Source: an uncultured Lachnospiraceae bacterium
GTDB taxonomy: Bacteria > Bacillota > Clostridia > Lachnospirales > Lachnospiraceae
NCBI GenBank assembly: GCA_910589105.1
Contig: CAJUST010000003.1
Span: 58,216-122,215, forward strand
DNA length: 64,000 bases
Direction of reading: 5' to 3'
A program made the translations under genes and the position numbers. Under the pieces are notes generated by a model. It was not told where the DNA came from, did no database searches, and saw only the letters and a program-made list of their open reading frames with translations. Shown here one piece after another: positions 43,864 to 54,400 of this stretch (position 1 is the stretch's first letter; each line of letters begins with the position of its first letter).

Positions 43864-44661
43864 ATGTTGTTAGAAACAACCGAAAACAAAAAAAATGGCC
43901 CGATTGCGGTTTTTGATTCCGGCGTGGGAGGAATCAGTGTATTAAGGGCATTGCTTTGTGAAATGCCAAATGAAAATTACTGGTATTTTGGGGATTCGGC
44001 AAATGCCCCCTATGGGACGAAATATTTAGAAGAAGTGAAAAAACTTACCGTTTCCCATGTCGGCCGTTTTCTTGACGAGGGCGCAAAAGCCGTTGTAGTC
44101 GCCTGTAATACAGCGACGAGCGCCGCAGTCCGGTATTTGCGGCAGAAATATCCCAATGTGCCGATTATCGGCATAGAGCCTGCGTTAAAGCCTGCGGTAT
44201 TATCAAAGGATTATCCAAACGTTGTTGTTATGGCGACGCCAATGACGCTTCGTGAACAAAAGTTCCATAATCTGATGGACCGGTATATGGGAATGGCGCA
44301 TATTATTCCATTGCCCTGCGCGGGTTTGATGGAGTATATTGAGCAAGGGGAGATTCACAGCGCGGAACTGGAGCTGTTTTTAGAGCGGCTGTTTGAGCCG
44401 TTTGAAAAGCAAAAGCTGGATGCCGTTGTCTTAGGCTGTACGCATTATCCGTTTATTGCCCGTGAGCTGAAAAAAGTATTAGGGGAGAATGTCCGGCTTT
44501 TTGAAGGCGGGCCGGGGACGGCAAGGGAAACAAAGAGACGGCTTTTAAACGCAGGACTGCTCTGTGACGGCAAAACGAAAGGAACCGTCCGTTTTGACAA
44601 CAGTGAGCAGTCCGACGAGAAAAAAAGCCTCTGTGAAAAATTATTAAATCTGCCAGTATAA
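43864..44661 (+). CDS. murI: glutamate racemase
   Basis: It makes D-glutamate for peptidoglycan. The catalytic acid/base pair is seen as VACNTATSAA and LGCTHYPF, with substrate-binding FDSGVGGISV and GDSANAPYG. The 265-residue length is standard. The end overlaps the convergent TraX-like gene by 18 bp. Confidence 0.96.
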   Translation: MLLETTENKKNGPIAVFDSGVGGISVLRALLCEMPNENYWYFGDSANAPYGTKYLEEVKKLTVSHVGRFLDEGAKAVVVACNTATSAAVRYLRQKYPNVPIIGIEPALKPAVLSKDYPNVVVMATPMTLREQKFHNLMDRYMGMAHIIPLPCAGLMEYIEQGEIHSAELELFLERLFEPFEKQKLDAVVLGCTHYPFIARELKKVLGENVRLFEGGPGTARETKRRLLNAGLLCDGKTKGTVRFDNSEQSDEKKSLCEKLLNLPV

Positions 44662-45339
44662 GAATGCGAGAAGAAGAAGGTGCAGAGGATAAAACAGATA
44701 GAAAAAGTATTTAAGCGAACTTCCCCGCCTGCCATGGTACGCCGCAATCAAGGGAACTGCCGCAAAGGCGGATAGCTCCAATGGGGTTAAGAGGCAAAGC
44801 AGCGCGCAGGCAGAAAGGGAGGCAGTGATCCGGTTTTCGCGTAGGGAATAGAGAAGGGTAATTGCCAAAACGCCGATTGCACTATAGTCTGTTTGAAAGA
44901 CCCATGCAAGCCCGGTTCCTAAACCAAGCGCCGCAATGCGGCAGACAAGATAAAGGAATGTCTGAGAGGGGCAGGCTGCTTTAGCCGTCTCTAATCCGTG
45001 GACAGTGAGAAGCCCTAAAAACAGCGTAAAAAACACATTCTGGGCGTTTGGGTCAAAGAATGTGTGGGAAAAGGCTAAATCAAAGGGAATTTCGGAAATA
45101 AGGGCAAAAAGCCCGAGACGCGCGCAGTATTTCGTGAAGTTTTTGGTATGGAAATACCCTTCTACCAAAAGAAATGCAAAAATTGGGAAGGCAATCCTTC
45201 CGATCAGCCGGAAGATGTAGTAAGGGGCAGGGGAAGAAGTGAGCAAAACGGCGCCTATGTGGTCAATCAGCATGGCAACGATGGCAATGGTTTTCAGTGA
45301 GCTTCCGGATAGGCTGTTTGATTGAAACGATTCTGTCAA
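44644..45339 (-). CDS. TraX-family membrane protein
   Basis: A hydrophobic protein of 231 residues with about seven membrane segments. It starts with SLKTIAIVAMLIDHIGAVL, and GRIAFPIFAFLLVEGYFHT, EIPFDLAFS and the C-terminal FYLFYPLHLLLLAFLYW mark the TraX family. TraX acetylates pilin in F plasmids, but chromosomal Firmicutes homologues have no known substrate and no conjugation genes are nearby. The start is TTG 45339 after AAAGGAG; a TTG at 45402 is the -35 box. Confidence 0.85.
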   Translation of the reverse strand: MTESFQSNSLSGSSLKTIAIVAMLIDHIGAVLLTSSPAPYYIFRLIGRIAFPIFAFLLVEGYFHTKNFTKYCARLGLFALISEIPFDLAFSHTFFDPNAQNVFFTLFLGLLTVHGLETAKAACPSQTFLYLVCRIAALGLGTGLAWVFQTDYSAIGVLAITLLYSLRENRITASLSACALLCLLTPLELSAFAAVPLIAAYHGRRGSSLKYFFYLFYPLHLLLLAFLYWQI

Positions 45340-45373
45340 TGGAAGCGGCTCCTTTCCTTTCGATATGGATACT

Positions 45374-45402
45374 ATTATACTGGTTTTGGAAAGGGAATAC
45401 AA
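45374..45402 (-). promoter_or_regulatory. promoter for the TraX-like gene
   Basis: On the minus strand: TTGTAT (45402-45397), a 17-bp spacer and TATAAT (45379-45374). Confidence 0.75.
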
Positions 45403-45453
45403 GATAGGAATTTTTAGAAATGCTTATTTCATGCTTAGGAAAAGGAGAGGGAA

Positions 45454-46449
45454 ATGGAAGATAAGCGGTATGCAGTTTTAATTGATTCAGATAATGTTTC
45501 TGCAAAATATATTACGGCAATTTTAGATGAGATGACGAAGTATGGCATTATTACTTATAAGAGAGTGTATGGCGACTGGACGAATCAGCAGGCTTCTAAG
45601 TGGCGGGAAGAGCTTCTTTCTAATTCGATTACGCCAATTCAGCAGTTTTGCAATACTGTAGGGAAAAATGCGACGGATTCCGCACTTATTATCGATGCGA
45701 TGGATATTCTCTATACTGGGAAAGTGGACGGTTTTTGCATTGTTTCAAGCGACAGTGATTTTACGAAACTGGCAAGCAGGCTGCGGGAATCGGGCATGGA
45801 CGTCATCGGCATGGGCGAGAATAAAACGCCGAAATCTTTTAAAGCGGCGTGTTCGGTCTTTACGAGTTTAGAAGTTTTATTAGAGCAGGAATCGGATCGG
45901 GCGAAGGAAAATATTTCGCAAAAGACGATTCAAGAAGCGATTGTGGAAATTATTACGGAGAATGAAAATAATGGGAAGAAGACGGGGCTTGGAGAGCTTG
46001 GAAACTCGCTGTTAAAGAAGTATTCAGATTTTGACGTGCGTAATTACGGGTATAGTTCGCTTTCAAAATTTATTGAGGAAATGGAAGACACCTTCCGTCT
46101 GTATAAAAAAGAGACGACAATTTTAGTCGGCCTGCAAGAGGACAATATAAAGAGAGAGCAGTTAGAAGCTTATATTTTAGAGTGTGTGCGCCAGTCGAAT
46201 GGGGAAGGCGTGGATTTGGCAACTATGGGGCAGAAGGTGCATAAAAAGTATCCGGATTTTAAAGTGAAGGAGTTTGGCTATTCGACATTCCAGAAATTTG
46301 TTTCCCACCTTCCCAGTTTAGAACTGGTGACGGAAAGCGGCTCCGTGAAACGCCTGATGGAAAAAGAGGCGGACAGCGCAAAAAAAACGGCAGAGACGTC
46401 AAAAAAATTGCCGTTTGCGAAAAAGAAAAAATCAAAAGGGGGAAAATAA
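45454..46449 (+). CDS. NYN-domain ribonuclease-like protein with two LOTUS (OST-HTH) domains
   Basis: The 331-residue protein begins with a NYN/PIN-like domain (DUF88, LabA type). YAVLIDSDNVSAKY holds the first acidic residues, TDSALIIDAMDIL the next, and FCIVSSDSDFTKLASRLRE the last. Two copies of an OST-HTH fold follow: LGELGNSLLKKYSDFDVRNY and LATMGQKVHKKYPDFKVKEF, each ending in a GYS-F pattern. LOTUS domains bind RNA, including G-rich or quadruplex RNA, so an RNA-cutting or RNA-regulating role is likely. The C-terminus is Lys-rich. AAAGGAGAGGG precedes the ATG. Confidence 0.88.
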   Translation: MEDKRYAVLIDSDNVSAKYITAILDEMTKYGIITYKRVYGDWTNQQASKWREELLSNSITPIQQFCNTVGKNATDSALIIDAMDILYTGKVDGFCIVSSDSDFTKLASRLRESGMDVIGMGENKTPKSFKAACSVFTSLEVLLEQESDRAKENISQKTIQEAIVEIITENENNGKKTGLGELGNSLLKKYSDFDVRNYGYSSLSKFIEEMEDTFRLYKKETTILVGLQEDNIKREQLEAYILECVRQSNGEGVDLATMGQKVHKKYPDFKVKEFGYSTFQKFVSHLPSLELVTESGSVKRLMEKEADSAKKTAETSKKLPFAKKKKSKGGK

Positions 46450-46486
46450 AAAAAGTTTTGCCGTTTTTAAACGGTTTCTTGCAAAA

Positions 46487-46530
46487 ACAGGGCAGGCCAT
46501 CGCTTTGCGGCGGCCTGCCCTGTCTTTTTT
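46487..46530. terminator. bidirectional terminator between the NYN gene and pyrG
   Basis: ACAGGGCAGGCC (46487-46498) pairs with GGCCTGCCCTGT (46512-46523), followed by seven T; the left arm is preceded by an A run. Confidence 0.9.
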
Positions 46531-46534
46531 TGTT

Positions 46535-48154
46535 TTAAGCGGGGGGATTCTTTCTCCCAGTTTTTATCGCCGCCTCAATAAATCCTTTAAAAAGAGGATG
46601 CGGGCGGTTTGGTCTGGATTTTAGTTCCGGATGCGCCTGAGTGGCGAGAAACCATGGGTGTTCCGGTAACTCAATCATTTCGATAATGCGTCCGTCAGGG
46701 GAAATGCCGCAGAGTTTTAATCCTTTATCCGTTAAACTGTTGCGGTAGTCGTTATTGACTTCATAGCGGTGGCGGTGGCGTTCGTGTATGGTTTCCTCTC
46801 CATACAGCGTATAGGCTTTTGAAGTCTTGTCCAATACGCAAGGATAAGAGCCGAGCCGTAACGTGCCGCCAATATCTTCGATCCCATCTTGATCCGGCAT
46901 CAGTGAAATAACGGGATGGGTCGTATGCGGATTTAATTCTATGCTGTGCGCATCGTGCATACCGCAGATATTTCTTGCAAATTCGACAATAGCCACCTGC
47001 ATTCCAAGGCACAGCCCCAGATAGGGGATCTGGTTGACGCGCGCATAGTTTGCGGCTAGGATCATTCCTTCTACGCCGCGGTCTCCAAACCCGCCTGGAA
47101 TGATAATGCCCTGTGTGTCTTTTAAAATATCTTGGATATTTTCACCGTTTAGATGTTCGGAATCCACCCATTTGATATTGACGGTGGCATGGCTGGCTAT
47201 GCCGCCGTGTTTGAGCGCTTCTACAACGGATATATAAGCGTCGTGGAGCTGGGTGTATTTGCCGACAAGGGCGATGTTGACTTCTTTATCGGGGTTTCTA
47301 AGGTCGTTTACCATTTGTTTCCAGTCGTCTAAATTCGGGGTGGGGCATTCTAATTTCAAACATTCACAGGCAACTTTGGCAAGGCCTTCCGCTTCCATTG
47401 CAAGAGGGGCTTCGTAGAGGTATTCAACGTCTAAGTTCTGCATGACATGATCGCCCGGAACATTGCAGAAAAGAGCGATTTTGTCTTTTATGTCCTGTCC
47501 TAACGCGCGTTCGGAACGGCAGACGATAATATCTGGCTGGATGCCCATGCCCTGTAAGTCTTTGACGCTTGCCTGCGTCGGTTTTGTTTTTAATTCACCG
47601 GATGCTTTGATGTATGGAATTAATGTGACATGGATTAAAATGGCGTTGTCATGTCCAATGTCATGCTGGAATTGACGGATTGCCTCTAAAAACGGCTGGC
47701 TTTCAATATCCCCAACAGTCCCTCCCACTTCAATAATTGCGATATGCGTGTCTTTTGCCGTAAAATTGCGGTAAAAGCGGTTTTTAATTTCGTTTGTGAT
47801 ATGCGGGATTACTTGCACCGTTCCGCCGCCGAAGTCTCCGCGCCGCTCTTTTTGCAAAACAGTCCAGTAAATTTTTCCGGTAGTGACATTGGAATTTTTT
47901 GTCAGGCTTTCATCAATGAAACGCTCATAATGTCCAAGGTCTAAATCCGTTTCCGCCCCGTCGTCCGTGACGAATACTTCGCCATGTTGAATCGGGTTCA
48001 TAGTGCCGGGGTCAAGATTAATGTATGGGTCAAACTTTTGCATGGTAACTGTGTATCCGCGCGCTTTTAAAAGACGGCCTAAAGAAGCGGCTGTAATGCC
48101 TTTTCCAAGACCGGAAACAACCCCACCAGTGACAAAAACATATTTTACAGGCAT
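46535..48154 (-). CDS. pyrG: CTP synthase
   Basis: It aminates UTP to CTP with glutamine. The N-terminal synthetase domain has TGGVVSGLGKGITAASLG, and the C-terminal glutaminase domain has LGLCLGMQ (catalytic Cys), with the His-x-Glu of QAHPELKSRP. The 539-residue length is standard. It is on the minus strand downstream of the GH84 gene, and the terminator at 48285 separates them. Confidence 0.97.
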   Translation of the reverse strand: MPVKYVFVTGGVVSGLGKGITAASLGRLLKARGYTVTMQKFDPYINLDPGTMNPIQHGEVFVTDDGAETDLDLGHYERFIDESLTKNSNVTTGKIYWTVLQKERRGDFGGGTVQVIPHITNEIKNRFYRNFTAKDTHIAIIEVGGTVGDIESQPFLEAIRQFQHDIGHDNAILIHVTLIPYIKASGELKTKPTQASVKDLQGMGIQPDIIVCRSERALGQDIKDKIALFCNVPGDHVMQNLDVEYLYEAPLAMEAEGLAKVACECLKLECPTPNLDDWKQMVNDLRNPDKEVNIALVGKYTQLHDAYISVVEALKHGGIASHATVNIKWVDSEHLNGENIQDILKDTQGIIIPGGFGDRGVEGMILAANYARVNQIPYLGLCLGMQVAIVEFARNICGMHDAHSIELNPHTTHPVISLMPDQDGIEDIGGTLRLGSYPCVLDKTSKAYTLYGEETIHERHRHRYEVNNDYRNSLTDKGLKLCGISPDGRIIEMIELPEHPWFLATQAHPELKSRPNRPHPLFKGFIEAAIKTGRKNPPA

Positions 48155-48284
48155 AAAGTTCTCCTCCTTTTGCAGCTCTGATTGCCTTGTAATTCATTTA
48201 TGATAAAATAACTCATTTAGTATAGCGCTTTTCTGGAAAAAAATCCAGTCCTTAGCGATTCTTGGTTTTTACCTTATTAAATGG

Positions 48285-48326
48285 AAAACGCCATTCCAAG
48301 ATGCTGCATCTTGAAATGGCGTTTTT
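48285..48326 (-). terminator. terminator after the GH84 gene
   Basis: A ~20-bp stem with one mismatch (AAAACGCCATT... pairing with ...AATGGCGTTTT) and a tiny loop, with T runs on both strands. It lies downstream of the GH84 gene and upstream of pyrG. Confidence 0.75.
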
Positions 48327-48437
48327 GCCTGATCGGCTTATTTTTTGATTTCTGCTGTTTTATGCCTGATTGGCTTATTTTTTGATTTCTGCTGTTTTAT
48401 GCCTGATCGGCTTATTTTTTGATTTTTACTGTTTTTG
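48327..48437. repeat. 37-bp direct repeat, three copies over the GH84 gene end
   Basis: Units at 48327-48363, 48364-48400 and 48401-48437. The first two differ at one base. The third carries the last codons and the stop (48412-48414) of the GH84 gene, so the other two are extra copies of its 3' end lying beyond the stop. Confidence 0.9.
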
Positions 48438-51400
48438 CCTGCCCTGTTTTCTTAAAGTATTTTTTGTAGTTTTTTAATTTCTTAGCAGGCACTTTAATTG
48501 TGGCCTTTTTATGAATGCCTTTGAACGCATTTTTTCCGATTTTCTTTAGTTTCAGGCTTTTAATCGTGATTGTTTTTAACTTTTTGCATTTTTGGAATGC
48601 CTTTTTGCCAATGGCGTTTAATTTGGCGCTTTTTATGGTTACTTTTTTAAGTTTTGCGCAGCCTTCAAATGCGCTGTCGCCGATGGAAAGAATGTTTGCC
48701 CCAAGGACCGCCGTGGTTGCTTTTTTGTGGTTTTTAAACGCGCCCTTGCCGATTGCAGTTACAGTATAAGTTATATTTTGCAACTGAATTGTATTTGGCG
48801 GCGCAATTTTTGTTAAGTTCTTATTTGCCGATTCTGTCAATGTGACCGTCCGGTCTTTTAAGCTGGTTACGGTATACTTAAAGTTTTCTACTTCGTAGGT
48901 TTTATCCTGTTGGATTGGTTCCGGCGTAACCGTTACAGTACAGAATCCGAATTTTTTGCTTCCGTCCTGCGCGGTTGCCGTTATGGTGGTCTGGCCTGCG
49001 GAAACCGCTTTTACTATACCGCTTCTTGAATCAACAGAAGCGATTTTCGGATTTTTCGAAGTCCATTTTACCGTTTTGTTCGAAGCATTGGAAGGTAAGA
49101 GAGCCGCCTTTAATGTTTTGGAGGCGTTTACAGTCAGGTTTAAGGCGCGGGGCGAAACGGAGACGGAGGTTACTTTAATCATTTTAACAGAAGATTTCTC
49201 TGTTACGGTGATCGTGCATGTGTCGAAAATCTTGTCGTCTTCTTTCGAAGAAGCGGTGATTGTCGCCGTTCCTTTTGCGTAAGCTTTCACTACGCCGTTT
49301 TGGTCTACTTTTGCGACGCTTGGACGGTCAGAAGCCCATACAAGCTCTTTTGTCCCTACAGTTTCAGGAAGGATAGCTGCTTTTAGGGTGACTGTTCCGT
49401 TTACATACAGAGTTTTACTTTTTGGTGAGAGTTCTACCTTGTAATCTTGTGGCAAATCTGAGGAATCTGTAACAGTAATAGCGCAAACCCCAAAGATTCC
49501 ACTGCCGTCTAAAGCCCTTGCGGTTATCACGGCGCTGCCTTTGGCAAGGGCAGTCACTTTTCCGGTTTCCGGATCAACAGAAGCAACGTCCGTGTCGTTT
49601 GAGTCCCAAGCGACATTTGGATTTGTAGCGTCAGCAGGCAGAACCGTTTTAGTAAGCGTGATAGAATCGCCAGCTTTCATGGTATGCGATTGGGGAGTGA
49701 CTGTAATGCTTGTGACAAGCGTCGCTTCCGAATCAGCCTCAATGACTTCGACTGTGCAGTTATCTGAAATAGACGGGTTTTCTTCGGAAGTGGCGGTAAT
49801 CGTGACGGTCCCTTTTTTATGCGCGGACACTTCCCCTGTTTCTTCGTCAACGGATGCAATCAGCCGGTTGCTTGAGCGCCAAATGAGGTTTTTGTTTGCA
49901 GCATTGTCCGGTGTGACTGTTGCGGAAAGCGTTATAGACTTTCCGGCAATAATTGTATTCTTTTTCGGAGAAACCGAAATCGCCTGAACTTCCACGTTTG
50001 GAAGCGTTGAATCCGAAACCGTAATGGAGCAAGAATCGGAAATTTCATTGTTTTCCTCCGATGTAGCCGTAATGATGGCGTTTCCGACAGCGTGCGCAGT
50101 CACTGTTTTTGTTTCCGGATCAATGGAAGCGATTGTATTGTCGCTGGAAGACCAAATGACGTTTTTATTCGTGGCGTCCGAAGGAGTGACTGTTTCCTTT
50201 ATCTGAAAAGATTCATCAGGCTTTAATGTTTTTGTTTTTGGAGAAACTGAAATTCCCTGAACCGGCGTTAGATCCGGATTTGCCGAATCTTGAATAACCG
50301 TAATGGAGCAAGAATCGGAAATTTCATTGTTTTCCTCCGATGTAGCCGTAATGACGGCGTTTCCGACAGCGTGCGCAGTCACTGTTTTCGTGTTTGGGTC
50401 AATGGAAGCGATTGCATCATCGCTGGAAGACCATGTAACGTTTTGGTTTGCGGCGTTTTCCGGAGCAATCGTATACGAAAGCTGAACCGATTCGCCGGTT
50501 TTTAGCGTTTTGCTTTTTGGAGAAACCGTAATGGATTCTACTAAAATTGGTTTTACCGTTACAACGCATTCTCCTGATTTATTGCTGCCATCTTGCGAAG
50601 TTGCTTTTATTTTCGTTGTGCCTGCGGTAAGAGCTTTTACTTTGCCGCTTTTTTCATTTACCGTGGCAATGGAAGGATTGTCAGAACTCCATGTGACAGT
50701 CTTTACGGCTGCGTTTTCCGGCAATACAGTAAATTGCAGATCTTTCGTTTCGCCAATTTGCAGTTCTGCGGCGGCAGGTGAAACCGAGACAGACGTCACT
50801 TTGACGTCTTCTACCCATACGGCATTTAGCGTAATATCGGCGCTTCCCATTGTATAAGGCTTGTTTGGAGGATAGATGGCCGTCCCATCTGACCAGCCTT
50901 TGAATAAATAGCCCTCTTTTTCGACAGCGCTGTCAGGAAGGATAATAAATCTGTTTTCCGGACAAAGAAGGCTCTCTTGTGGGGCGCCTTCTCCACTAAA
51001 CGAGATTGTGCGCATGGTTTCGCCGGTAGTTGTTATAATTTCATATAAAGCCGGGATTGTATTTTCCGGCCATGTAACGGTCAGGGAAAGGATATCTTTA
51101 TCGCCTTTCCGGTAGAACGTCGTGATTCCACCGTCTAGCGCGCCGAGAATTTCTTCCGTTATCGTCTGGCCGTCATAAATTTCCGCTTTTACTTCCGCGT
51201 TTGTGATTTCTGTTGCATTTTGCAGGAAAGTAATGGAGGTCATCTTCATATCTTCCGTTAATGGATATTTGATGTAGGCGGTTCCGTCAGATGGCTGCGA
51301 GGAAATATACGCAGTGGAAATGTCGCCGTCTATCATCTGGTCTAAAGCTCCGGTTAAAGAGTTTGTCTCTATTTTTTTAATTGGCTCCTCACTGGAAGAA

Positions 51401-54400
51401 ACTGTTTTATTGACTGCAATTTCATTGATTTTTAAGCGGACTTGGTTCGGCGAGTCTTTCGTGATTAAAATTTTCATATAACGGGCGCTGCGTCCCTGTA
51501 AATCATCTCTGCTGAAAGTCATAAACTTGCCTTCTGTCGTTAAATGCTCACTGTTACTGTTGGCTATCGTAATGACAGGGCTGCCCCAGTTGGAATTGTC
51601 TGTGGACAAATAAATTTCAGCATCATAAAATTTCGGGTTGCCGCTTTCATTTGTAATGGCAATGTCATAAATGGGAGCCACTGTCCCGAAATCTATCACA
51701 AGTTCAAAGTTTTTCTTGATTGCAGGCTCAAACCATGCAAACGTATCGTTTTTTCCATCAAACATATTTTCTATGGCGCCTTCGTGCAGGGTATTAAGCT
51801 CAGGGCTGTTAGAAAACAGATACGGATCAACTGCCCCTGCAAGAGCCGTCACGGAAAGGGCATTGATTGTAATGTTTGCGGTTTGTCCGGTTTCATTGTA
51901 AAGACGGACATAGCGCGCCGCCTTGCCATTTGGATTATCTGGCATATTTGTCCATATAAGGCCGTTTACCGAATATTGGAAGGTCAGACCTGTGGCAGTT
52001 CCAATATCGCAGACGACTGTGTCAATGGCTGACAGTTCTTCCATCTTAATGCCGATATATCCTTCCGGAGGAAGGGAGACGGACGTGTCTGTAATACTGT
52101 AAGTCAAAGCGTCAAGCGTGACGGAGGCATTTATGTTTTCGCTTGCATATAGGCCGTAAGAAGGTTCTTTTGTTGTCGTTTCCCCTCCATTAATGGTAAT
52201 CTCACGGATGTGCGTCCAGTAGTCCGGCTTGTTTGCCGTTCCTCTTTTTTGTGTGCGGAGGCGGATAAATCTTGTGGTCAGTTCCCCGTCCGCATATGTT
52301 TTTTCAATGCGCCGCGGGGCGTCGTCGTTTTCGTATTTTAAAATCTCAGTCCAGTCGTCATCTTCTCCGGTGTCAGAGTATTCTAATATGGCGTTATGGA
52401 AGAAGTCATTATCAGAATCACTGCTTGCCTGTAAAATGTCAATGCTGTGGATTGGAGTCGCTTTTCCAAGATCTATGCCGAAATGGTCGCCAGCCTGTTG
52501 GGTGCCGTCATGGAAACTTGCAAATGTAGAATCGCTTCCGTCATACGCTTTTGCAAATTCTGTGGAATCCGTCCGGTCTTTGCCATGGATTAATGCAAAA
52601 TAAGAAGGCAAAATTTCCGCGTTTGGGTTTACCAATGGCAGTATTTGTCTTTTGGCGGTGGCAAGCGCTTTATTGATAAAGGGAACTAGACGTTTGCTTC
52701 CAGCCTGCGCCATGTTATTTTCATAGCTGGGGTAGGTATTCCATGAGCTCATTGCAGCGCCTGCAATGCCAAGATTTGACCATGCTTCATTTAAGTCTCC
52801 GCTTTCCATGGCAGTTAATGACTTTAAGACTGCTTCTCCCGCAGTTGCAACGTCATTCAATGAATTCAACCATGAATTTAAGTCTGTTTTTAAGACTTCA
52901 TTTGCGCAGTCCGTACGGAAAGTGTCAACTGCTGTCTGCATCTTGGCAAATTCATCAATTAGCCTTTGGGTGTTTTCATCTTCAGAAATCGGCCTGCCTT
53001 TTTTAATCTTTTCTGTAATGGCTTCAAGGGAGTCTTTTATGTATTCCGATTCCGGAAATCCTGCTGGAACTCTGCCGGAACCCGGGCAGTTGGCAACATT
53101 TCTTGCAATCGTTAAGTAGGATTCGTATACTTCCGGCTGCAGATATTTAAAAGATTCTTCCCAAATCGTTTCTGCTTGGGCAAGATAGTTGTGATTGTTC
53201 CAAAAAAGAGCCCCGAGCTGGAATAATCCGACTTTATTTGCCTCTGTGAAAACGCAGGGATTCGACACGGCTCCCGCAAGACCGGTGACGTCGTCCCTTA
53301 CATAATGGGAAATTTCCCCTAAATAGATGCCGGATTTGGCATGTTCGTTTACAGGGTAATTCAGCCAGAAAACGGCTTCATGTCCGGTGTTTTCTTTTAC
53401 ATAATCGATCGTTTCCTGCGTAATGGGAGAATTAACGTCATCTCCTGTCCAAAACAAGTCGATGGATTCGTTTAAATTAACCATTTCTCTTAATTCCGTT
53501 CCATCGCCGCTCCATCCTTTGTTGTAGCCCTGCATACAGTAGGAGAGGTTGTCGCAGCCTTTTGGAACAAGAAATTCATTATCAAGCTTATTTAAAAGGC
53601 GGACGACTTCGGAATGGGAGCCGGAACCGAAATCATCATTTAAAATAGCGAATTTCCGGACGCCTGCATCATAAAGCTGCTGGAATTTTGTTTTCAGGCG
53701 TTCAAATTTCTCATTGAATTTCGTTTGGTATTCCTGTGACTGAATGTCATTTGGCAGGCTGTTGAAAAAATAGGAAAGATGAATGGACCAGCAGTATTTT
53801 ACTTTTGTTTCATCTCCAACCCGTACTAGTTCCCTGATTTGATTAATCTGGTCAGTGGGATAGAGTTCGTCATTTTTGTGGTAACTGTCAGTTTTAGATG
53901 CGTAAATGTAAGTGTTCATCTTAACGTCTCTTGCAAACCGCATCAGGCTTTCGCGTCCTTCATTATTCCAGCCGCCGTAAAACCCTTCAATGAACCCTCT
54001 CATTTTCATGCCGGCATAATCTTCAATCTGGGCATTTAGAAATTTGCTTCCATTAAAAGAAGAAAACATCATCTGTAACGTGGCAAGCCCGTAATACACG
54101 GCGTTTGTGTCTTTTCCCAGAATGACAATCGTTCCGTTGTCAGCGCTTAAAAGATATGCATCTGTTTTTGTAAATAATTGTGGATCGGAAAGGGTAAGAT
54201 GGCTGTCAGCCCACGCGTCAACCGCGCCTCCGCTGCCTTTGATTCCTAAAAGAATCCGGTTTGTCCCTTCCGTAACGGTCTGTGATGTGGTTTTCGTCCT
54301 ATCGTAATCAGACAGGATTTCGTCTAAAAACTGGTTTGTGTAACTGTCAATCCCGCTTTCACTTACGACAGTGACTTGCGTTCCGAGCGTAAAATCTCCC

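Noticed and set aside
44644..45339. TraX-like gene as a sign of a conjugative element
   Set aside because: No relaxase, type IV secretion, integrase or attachment sites lie nearby; chromosomal TraX homologues are common in Firmicutes.
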